In this document: piece by piece, positions 1 through 5,736 of the stretch
Layout of the letters: each line of letters begins with the position of its first letter
Position numbering within the stretch: position 1 is the first letter of the stretch
Assembly (NCBI GenBank): GCA_002392965.1
Contig: DGIA01000024.1
Span: 1 to 7,345, forward strand
DNA: 7,345 nt
Direction: 5' to 3'
Origin: Bacteroidales bacterium UBA3834
Lineage (GTDB): Bacteria; Bacteroidota; Bacteroidia; Bacteroidales; P3
Translations under genes and position numbers: made by a program
The notes under the pieces: model-generated
What the model saw: only the letters and a program-made list of their open reading frames with translations
What the model was told of the DNA's origin: nothing
Databases searched by the model: none

Positions 1-3000
1 GCCCTTGCCCAGACCATTGAGCGAGCTGCCTACCTGCTGGCCCGACATGTTATAGACCTTGCAGTTGTCCGGCTGGGTGGTCAGGTCAACTCCGTCGAGC
101 TGCTTGATGTCGGTCTTCTCGTAGCCGTCCTCGCCCAGTTCGACAATGCCGTCGTCAAAGGCAAAAACATAATTGGCAGAGGTTCCTGTTGCGTCGAAGT
201 CGTCGTCGTCGCGGCCGTCAAGGTAGCCAAGCTTGAACTCGCCGTCGAGCTTGTCGGTTCCTGTAATGTTCGGGATTTTCACAAGCTCGGCGTCGCGGTA
301 GCCTTCACCATAGTGCTGGTCGTCGCTTGCCTTCACCTGCTCCTTGGTGGCCATGATGATGCACTTGTAGGGGTCCCACTTGTAGCCCTTGGTCTTGTCG
401 GTGTAGCGATACCATTTGCCCTTTGCCATGTAGATGGAGTAGAGCGGCAGGGGCTGCTCCCAGTACTGGCCAACCATGGTGTAGTAGTACTTGTGCACCT
501 TGCCATCCTCGGTGTATTCCAGATAGGCAGAATTGCCTCCAGCTCTCATGGCCTGAATCTTGTGACCCTCGTAGGGGATGGCAAAGCGCAGGGTTGTCAA
601 GTCGCCGTCGCCAAGCTGCTCATACAGGCCGTTCTCAACAGCCGAATGCTTCAGCTCGAACTGGTCGGCATAGCGGGTCATGATCATCTTGGCTATGTTC
701 TGGCCGGTGATTTTGAATTCATCAACACCGTTCACCACGTTTACACGCTTGTAAGCCTTGATGACGTAAGGACGACCTGCCAACAGTGTAATGGGATTAC
801 TTGCTGCATCATCATCTTCTCCAGCATTTATTACTTGAGCAGGTAGTGGCCTAATTTGGGGCTTAGTACCAGAATTATTAATATCCAAATAATAAGTTAA
901 AATTGAATTTGCTTCATTATTGTAATTAAAGAGATTCTTCGTCAGACGGAAGGTCACCACATTGTTCTTGCCGCCAGTTCCCTTTTCTCTCTCCACAGAG
1001 AGCAGCTGGTGAATCTCAGGCATGATGTTATCGTCTTGCTGCACGCCATTGAGTCTGTTGATCACCTTGTCAGTGCTCTTGGGCACACCCAGCCATTCAA
1101 CAACCTGCTCATAGGTCATGTTGAAAGGAATGCAGAAGGTGTAAAGACCAGCTAACTCATAGTCGCGGACAATCTTCTCGTCAACGATTTTCTCATCGGG
1201 TTCAACGTAGGTGGCCTGAGCGAGTACAATCTGGTGCCAGCCCATATAGTCTTCGAAAGGGTAGTCGCCTACTCCTGACCCCGTACTTACACTTGAAGCA
1301 TCGCTCAATGTATAACGTGATCCGCTCGATACTTGCTGATTTGGGTCACCACCGTCATTAATATGGCCTTCAGTTGTAGGATTATGATAGACGTTCCAGT
1401 CGTTCCAAGTCAAGCCCATACTGGCCTGGTTGTAGGCGCGGTAACCTTCCCAATGGGTAGGCCAAGCAATGGGATCACCGTTGGCATCCACAGCACCTGT
1501 CTGTTCCTTTTTCGTAAACACTTTATTAACATCGGTGTAGAGTCGCTTCAACGTCGCGTAATCATCTTCTTTGTCTCCTGCTGCTAATTTCCAAGACTCC
1601 TCACTTGGGAAGCGCAACACAGCCCAAGCCTCATCCAGATTTCCTCCGTTGAAATACTTGTCACGGCAATAAGGTTTGTTCGGGTCATCTCCACCCCAGC
1701 CATAACAGGCATTGGCGGGGAACACGTTGGCGTAACATTTGGGAACCTTAACGGCGAGGCAATAGATTTCCTGCACTCCGACGTTCATTGGAAATACCGT
1801 TTCGACAAATTCCTTGTCATTAGCAGGTTTGTTGCCCAACTCTTTGACATTGGCAGAAATAGTCCATGTTTTGGGTCCATTATCAATCTCTACACCACTT
1901 GCATCGGTAGTGGTCATATGATCGATACCACCTCCATTTGCATTAAACGCACCATTTCGGATGTATTTATAGTTATAAGGAACACATAAATACTTCAATG
2001 TTTTAATATTATAAAAGCAATTCTCAGGAATAGTGTCCATCGCCTCAGAGGTGGGAAGCAACATACTTGTCAGTTTACTAAAGCCCTCATTATTCTGATA
2101 GAAATTCATGTCACTTTGACGGGAGAACACAGCATCTGACAAATCGAACGAAGTCACAGTCGCCGCCTCGCCATTCAGGCCAATAAGCGATGCATTAGTC
2201 CCTGATGTCCAATGACCATTGGCATCAACCTTACAGCCTCCATTATTAATATCACTTGCATTCAGATTACCAGTCAGTATGACAGTGGTTAAGCCTACCG
2301 TTGCAGGATTAACAGAGCCATCGCCTTTCCCAGTTGCATAGTTACGGGCCTGTGCCAATGAACCAGCCACTTTCACATAAGCCGTCAGCACTGTTGATGC
2401 TGTACTGCTGGAAATAGCAGCCTTCAGATTAGCAAAACCAGTATAGTGCGTAGGTTCAAGATCTTCTTTCGTTTGTCCGGCGGGCATGACGATATATTCA
2501 ACCTTACTGTTTGTCACGCCACTGAAGTCGGATGCATGGAAGCCTGTGGCACCCTTCATGTCAACAACCACTGGACCATCTCTGAATTCGCCTATCGCAT
2601 CAATGTCATCATTATTTATTGGGCCATGCAGAATCAGCTTTTCACAAGGAGTAAGCTCAATATTGGTATGCTCTACGGCCAAAGCAAATTTACCCACTCC
2701 ATTGGTTGTCACCGAAATATTGGCGATATGGGTAGGCTGTTTCACCATCTCGTCGCCAATAATATCAATCTTTGTTCCAATATTCGTAAACTTATTGCTT
2801 ACATTTATCTCATTGATATTATTAGAGCTGACCATCAGTATGTCTGCCGCTGTTCTATGTGTGGCAAAGTGATCTGCTGCCGTATCAAAGTTGGTTTGCG
2901 CTCCAGTTACAGCAGCGCCATCACTATAAAATTGAGCCATGTCATAGGCATGGATGGTGATGGCATCCGAAGACTCTTTGTAATAAGCAGCATATTCCGT

Positions 3001-4110
3001 AAATGTGGGATTTCCGCTATTGGTAGCCTTCTCCACTCTACTCGTACCCAAACTGGTATTAAGTGGGAGGATGATACCCCTTGCTTGATGATTTTTGCTC
3101 ACCATCTCGGCAATGGCCTCTTGAATCACCTTGTCTATATTGGTAGTGCTGTTGTCATCTTCCGAAGAGGTAGGATCGCCAACTGCCATCGGTGTGTTCT
3201 CACCATTGGTAATATTATAAAGGTCAACATAGAATGTTGCATCATTACCGTTGACTTTAAAACCTTTCAAGAGATAAAGAAGGTCCTCTTTCTTGATTTT
3301 ACACTGGTTGTCGAAAACAAACCGTGCTCCATCAGCAAGCTGATTCTCAATCTGACGACAGAAATGGTCAAGATGTCCAGGATGAACAATATGCACATCT
3401 GCAACCTTGGTTGTTGAATTGTACGTGATATTGCATTGCGTACACTCAGTTGCAGGTACTATATATTCTTCACCCGTATTATCGGCAGGATAATTAACTG
3501 CAGTAACATTGGTTCCAGAAGTAAGTGCAGAGTAATCAAGATTATCTACTGTAGTAGAGAGATCTATGGAGCGGAATGCAATCCAGCTGGGATTGCCTCC
3601 ATAAATTGATTTAAATGAAGAAACACCTGCAGCATTGGTCACATGAAGATTGATTTCCGTTGAGCCTTTAGGATCATCTCCTGCATGGTGCCTTATACCA
3701 TTCATACCCGAAGACATCACAAACTGAAGGTTCGAACCATAACCAGCGGTGAGGTCCTCTGTAATAGGCAAACGAAGACCCACACACTGTGACGGAACAG
3801 TAACAGTAAGGCCCGTCACATTGGTGCCACCATAGTCAATGACCTGAATTGGACCAGTTGTTATACCGGCCGTTAAAGCATCAATGTCATTTTGGTTAAT
3901 GGGGCCTTTGACAGTTAAGATTGACCTGCCTCCATTTTGACCGCTTTGGGTAACAATAGCTGCAACAACATCAGACGTAATAGTTCCAGCCTCTGTTGTC
4001 GTAACATAAAGAACATTTGCAAAAGGATAATCACCACCAGTGATAGATGGTTGTGCCCACGCCCCTATTGAGGCGCAAAAGCATACGAATAATAGTAATA
4101 ATTTTCGCAT
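1..4110 (-). CDS. Large secreted BspA/LRR-like modular surface protein with C-terminal sorting motif (3' end beyond window)
   Basis: This is a single reading frame of 1,370 codons from an ATG at 4110 to the window edge; I translated it by hand and found no stop or frameshift. Residues 1-19 form a signal peptide (MRKLLLLFVCFCASIGAWA, cleavage probably before Q20). Three related modules begin near residues 65 (LTVKGPINQNDIDAL), 492 (LILHGPINNDDIDAI) and 610 (VILTGNLNASDIN); a weaker fourth lies around 276-297. Each is a strand, a D-I-x-A/N turn and then a V/I/L-D strand, like the N-terminal repeats of BspA-type proteins. Residues about 655-725 look like LRR_5 repeats (IPENCFYNIKTLKYLCVP, then YIRNGAF). 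Residues about 980-1240 resemble a tail module common in Prevotella surface proteins (TFCIPFNMTYEQV, LLAGRPYVIKAY). The end, VYNMSGQQVGSSLNGLGKG (1352-1370), is the start of a Por/type IX-type sorting signal, normally followed by about 15-20 residues. Secretion to the cell surface is inferred. The ligand is unknown and no catalytic motif was recognised. An A-rich stretch without a Shine-Dalgarno motif precedes the start. Confidence 0.85.
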   Translation of the reverse strand, partial: MRKLLLLFVCFCASIGAWAQPSITGGDYPFANVLYVTTTEAGTITSDVVAAIVTQSGQNGGRSILTVKGPINQNDIDALTAGITTGPIQVIDYGGTNVTGLTVTVPSQCVGLRLPITEDLTAGYGSNLQFVMSSGMNGIRHHAGDDPKGSTEINLHVTNAAGVSSFKSIYGGNPSWIAFRSIDLSTTVDNLDYSALTSGTNVTAVNYPADNTGEEYIVPATECTQCNITYNSTTKVADVHIVHPGHLDHFCRQIENQLADGARFVFDNQCKIKKEDLLYLLKGFKVNGNDATFYVDLYNITNGENTPMAVGDPTSSEDDNSTTNIDKVIQEAIAEMVSKNHQARGIILPLNTSLGTSRVEKATNSGNPTFTEYAAYYKESSDAITIHAYDMAQFYSDGAAVTGAQTNFDTAADHFATHRTAADILMVSSNNINEINVSNKFTNIGTKIDIIGDEMVKQPTHIANISVTTNGVGKFALAVEHTNIELTPCEKLILHGPINNDDIDAIGEFRDGPVVVDMKGATGFHASDFSGVTNSKVEYIVMPAGQTKEDLEPTHYTGFANLKAAISSSTASTVLTAYVKVAGSLAQARNYATGKGDGSVNPATVGLTTVILTGNLNASDINNGGCKVDANGHWTSGTNASLIGLNGEAATVTSFDLSDAVFSRQSDMNFYQNNEGFSKLTSMLLPTSEAMDTIPENCFYNIKTLKYLCVPYNYKYIRNGAFNANGGGIDHMTTTDASGVEIDNGPKTWTISANVKELGNKPANDKEFVETVFPMNVGVQEIYCLAVKVPKCYANVFPANACYGWGGDDPNKPYCRDKYFNGGNLDEAWAVLRFPSEESWKLAAGDKEDDYATLKRLYTDVNKVFTKKEQTGAVDANGDPIAWPTHWEGYRAYNQASMGLTWNDWNVYHNPTTEGHINDGGDPNQQVSSGSRYTLSDASSVSTGSGVGDYPFEDYMGWHQIVLAQATYVEPDEKIVDEKIVRDYELAGLYTFCIPFNMTYEQVVEWLGVPKSTDKVINRLNGVQQDDNIMPEIHQLLSVEREKGTGGKNNVVTFRLTKNLFNYNNEANSILTYYLDINNSGTKPQIRPLPAQVINAGEDDDAASNPITLLAGRPYVIKAYKRVNVVNGVDEFKITGQNIAKMIMTRYADQFELKHSAVENGLYEQLGDGDLTTLRFAIPYEGHKIQAMRAGGNSAYLEYTEDGKVHKYYYTMVGQYWEQPLPLYSIYMAKGKWYRYTDKTKGYKWDPYKCIIMATKEQVKASDDQHYGEGYRDAELVKIPNITGTDKLDGEFKLGYLDGRDDDDFDATGTSANYVFAFDDGIVELGEDGYEKTDIKQLDGVDLTTQPDNCKVYNMSGQQVGSSLNGLGKG

Positions 4111-4171
4111 TGTTTTAAAGGGTTTTGTTTATTTATAATTTATAATTAGTTAGAGTTTATATTCCTTTTAG

Positions 4172-4404
4172 CAGGTACTCCGACCAGCATTGAGCGCGGC
4201 AATGTGGTTTTGCGCACACACACCGTTTTTGACGGTTATCAACACTGGCCGGAGGTTCTGTTGGATACTGGATGCTTCTGAAGTTCATCCATCCAAAGGT
4301 ATAATGTATTTTAGTTTATACTTACAAGGACTTTTGTCCTTATTCGTTAAGTTCAGCCTTAGGCTGTTGATCCATATACAGTAAGCGTACTCTGACTAGC
4401 GCTT
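4172..4404 (-). promoter_or_regulatory. Structured 5' leader RNA of the surface-protein gene (candidate cis-regulatory element)
   Basis: Read on the minus strand, this stretch holds a chain of stems found by hand pairing. They are AAGCG/CGCTT (4404-4400 with 4387-4383), CAGCC-TAA-GGCTG (4366-4354), and AAGGAC-AAAA-GTCCTT (4341-4326) extended by CTTA/TAAG (4351-4348 with 4324-4321). Next is an 11-bp stem with a 3-nt bulge, TTGGAT-GGATG against CATCC-AGT-ATCCAA (4296-4261), whose loop contains CTT-CAG-AAG. Last is a multibranched domain closed by 16 contiguous pairs, 13 Watson-Crick and 3 G-U, between CTCCGGCCAGTGTTGA (4254-4239) and TCAATGCTGGTCGGAG (4193-4178). It encloses the hairpin ACCGT-CAAAA-ACGGT (4236-4222) and a probable second one, GTGTG/CACAT (4221-4217 with 4206-4202). 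By hand count 4201-4260 is 50% G+C, against 17% for 4111-4170 next to the start codon. I do not recognise it as a known riboswitch class. A leader role is inferred from orientation and position. Confidence 0.5.
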
Positions 4405-4430
4405 GAATATTCTTGTTAAATAATCCGCTG

Positions 4431-4438
4431 CAAATATA
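4431..4438 (-). promoter_or_regulatory. Candidate Bacteroidetes -7 box (TATATTTG) for the surface-protein gene
   Basis: TATATTTG on the minus strand matches the Bacteroidetes -7 consensus TAnnTTTG exactly. A TTTG at 4458-4455 could serve as the -33 element, but its 16-nt spacing is shorter than usual. A start about 7 nt downstream would give a 5' leader of roughly 310 nt containing every stem described for the leader. I prefer this over the boxes at 4521-4514 and 4301-4294 because it precedes the whole structured region. Confidence 0.45.
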
Positions 4439-4513
4439 CGAAAAATGACATTAACAAAACTCAATTCCATATTAAAATTTCTTAAAACGGCATATTTTCA
4501 TAATATTCCATGA

Positions 4514-4521
4514 CAAAAGTA
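4514..4521 (-). promoter_or_regulatory. Candidate Bacteroidetes -7 box (TACTTTTG) just after the xylan-operon terminator
   Basis: TACTTTTG on the minus strand fits TAnnTTTG and lies 20 bp downstream of the T-tract of the terminator. TTTA at 4547-4544 is only a weak -33 candidate, with a 22-nt spacer. If active, it would begin a leader of about 400 nt for the surface-protein gene. The only frame directly after it is a nine-residue ORF starting at the ATG within TCATGG, which I do not regard as a gene. It may be an alternative or second start site. Confidence 0.35.
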
Positions 4522-4540
4522 CAGCAATTCGTCGCATTTT

Positions 4541-4617
4541 TTGTAAAGAAAAACGCACAGAGGAACAGAACGGATGCAGGCTGTGGAAGAGCGTTTGTCG
4601 CCCTGCACCTCTGTGCG
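4541..4617 (-). terminator. Rho-independent terminator of the GH10-GH43 operon
   Basis: On the minus strand CGCACAGAGG (4617-4608) pairs perfectly with CCTCTGTGCG (4563-4554), and the run TTTTTCTTT follows at once (4553-4545). Directly inside, TGCAGG (4607-4602) pairs with CCTGCA (4580-4575), extending the 5' arm without a gap and leaving an 11-nt bulge on the 3' side. The structure starts 19 bp after the GH43 stop codon. It should end the transcript carrying the four-helix-bundle, GH10 and GH43 genes and insulate the surface-protein gene. No A-tract suited to termination in the other direction is evident. Confidence 0.85.
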
Positions 4618-4635
4618 CGAGGAAGGAAGGCCGGA

Positions 4636-5628
4636 TTACTCGGACTTCATGGTCTTGATTTTTCCGTCGGCATCGAACTCGATGGGCATCACCTTGAGGC
4701 TGCGCAGCCAGGTGACGTCGTTGGAGGGAACGCAGTCGTGGTGGAAGAGATACCACTTGCCCTTATACTGGGCGATGCTGTGGTGGGTGGTCCATCCCAC
4801 GACGGGCTCGAGGATGACGCCCTGGTAGGTGAAGGGTCCGTAGGGGTTGTCGCCCACGGCGTAGCAGAGGAAGTGGGTGTCGCCGGTGGAGTAAGAGAAA
4901 TAGTACTTGCCGTCCTTCTTGTGCATCCACGACGCCTCGAAGAAGCGGTGCGGGTCGTTGGCCTTGAGGGGCTGTCCGTCGGCATCGACAATGAGGACGG
5001 GTTTGGGTGCCTCGGCAAACTGCAGCACGTCGTCGGTCATGCGGGCCACGCGGCTGGGCAGTGCCACCTCGTCGCCTTCGGGGAGCATGGTGGGGCGGAA
5101 GTTCTCCTCGCCTACTGAGGCGGCCGGCTTCAGCTTGTTGTCGCGGTACCACTGCAGCTGTCCGCCCCAGATGCCACCGAAGTAGCAATAGACCTGTCCG
5201 TCGTCGTCGCGGAACACGCAGGGGTCGATGCTGTAGGAGCCGATGATGGGTGCGGGCTCGGGACGGAACGGCCCTTCGGGGGTGTCGCTGACGGCCACGC
5301 CGAGGTGGAACACGCCGGTGTAGTCCTTGGCCGAGAAGATGAGGTAGTACTTGCCGTTCTTCTCAACCACGTCGTTGTCCCACATCTGTTTTTCGGCCCA
5401 GGGCACCTGCTCGACGTCGAGAATGACACCGTGGTCGGTCACGGGGCCTTCCATCACGTCGTCCATCGAGAGCACGTGGTAGTCGCGCATCTGGAAGTGT
5501 CCGCCGTCGTCGTCGAAGCATTCGCCGCTGTCCCAGTCGTGGCTGGGATAGACGTAGAGGCGGTCGTTGAACACGTTGGCTGACGGGTCAGCCATGTAGT
5601 CTTTCGGGAAAAGATATCTTGCTTTCAT
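4636..5628 (-). CDS. Glycoside hydrolase family 43, beta-xylosidase/arabinofuranosidase type, cytoplasmic
   Basis: The 330-residue protein is a five-bladed beta-propeller of GH43, an inverting family that removes xylose or arabinose from xylan-derived oligosaccharides. The catalytic triad is visible: general base D14 in YMADPSANVF, pKa-modulating D135 in SIDPCVFRDDDG, and general acid E231 in FFEASWMHKKDGKYY. H282-H283 lie where GH43 enzymes often have a propeller-core metal-binding histidine. The opening KARYLFPKDYMADPS is characteristic of the group that includes, from memory, the Prevotella bryantii XynB enzyme, which lies next to a GH10 xylanase. Length is normal for a single-domain member, and no carbohydrate-binding module is attached. 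There is no signal peptide, so it should act in the cytoplasm on imported xylo-oligosaccharides. It follows the GH10 gene after 108 bp, with no promoter seen between them, and precedes a terminator. Exact specificity (xylosidase, arabinofuranosidase or both) cannot be read from the sequence. Confidence 0.93.
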   Translation of the reverse strand: MKARYLFPKDYMADPSANVFNDRLYVYPSHDWDSGECFDDDGGHFQMRDYHVLSMDDVMEGPVTDHGVILDVEQVPWAEKQMWDNDVVEKNGKYYLIFSAKDYTGVFHLGVAVSDTPEGPFRPEPAPIIGSYSIDPCVFRDDDGQVYCYFGGIWGGQLQWYRDNKLKPAASVGEENFRPTMLPEGDEVALPSRVARMTDDVLQFAEAPKPVLIVDADGQPLKANDPHRFFEASWMHKKDGKYYFSYSTGDTHFLCYAVGDNPYGPFTYQGVILEPVVGWTTHHSIAQYKGKWYLFHHDCVPSNDVTWLRSLKVMPIEFDADGKIKTMKSE

Positions 5629-5662
5629 GTCTTTATGGGGTTTTTATTGTTTTTTTATTGGG

Positions 5663-5734
5663 GGCTTATGAGGCCTATGGGGCCTATGGGACCTATAGGG
5701 CTTATAGGGCTAATAGGGCCTATAGGGTTTATGG
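5663..5734. repeat. 9-nt minisatellite, eight units, in the GH10-GH43 gap
   Basis: Eight consecutive 9-nt units fill two thirds of the gap. On the plus strand they are ggcttatga, ggcctatgg (twice), gacctatag, ggcttatag, ggctaatag, ggcctatag and ggtttatgg. The array ends 2 bp from the xylanase stop codon. Units contain the near-palindrome CCTATAGG, so the transcript can form several alternative short hairpins. On the transcribed strand the array has many stop codons. The opposite strand reads as a collagen-like G-P-M/G-L-I run, which I regard as a by-product of the 9-nt period. Confidence 0.9.
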
Positions 5735-5736
5735 GG

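Noticed and set aside
313..846. Plus-strand frame of 177 codons with hydrophobic stretches
   Set aside because: It is antisense to the GC-rich tail of the surface-protein gene; long antisense frames are expected there from codon bias.
2446..3417. Plus-strand frame of 323 codons
   Set aside because: It is antisense to the surface-protein gene, shows no recognisable domain, and the minus frame is open for 1,370 codons with a signal peptide and family motifs.
4294..4301. TACCTTTG as a third -7 box on the minus strand
   Set aside because: It matches TAnnTTTG, but its last bases form the base of the bulged hairpin 4296-4261. A start here would cut that structure, and no well-spaced -33 element was found.
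4190..4384. Plus-strand frame of 64 codons in the gene-free stretch
   Set aside because: It starts at a TTG and covers the paired arms of the leader stems. The composition fits a structured RNA on the other strand better than a protein. If the element proves to be multicopy with this frame conserved, it should be reconsidered.
4172..4404. tRNA or remnant of an rRNA intervening sequence in the leader
   Set aside because: The stems do not form a cloverleaf, there is no T-loop or anticodon arm, and no rRNA flank or IVS-family frame is present.
4510..5118. Plus-strand frame of 202 codons across the terminator and GH43 gene
   Set aside because: It crosses the terminator stem and is antisense to GH43, whose catalytic residues are in place. 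No domain was recognised.
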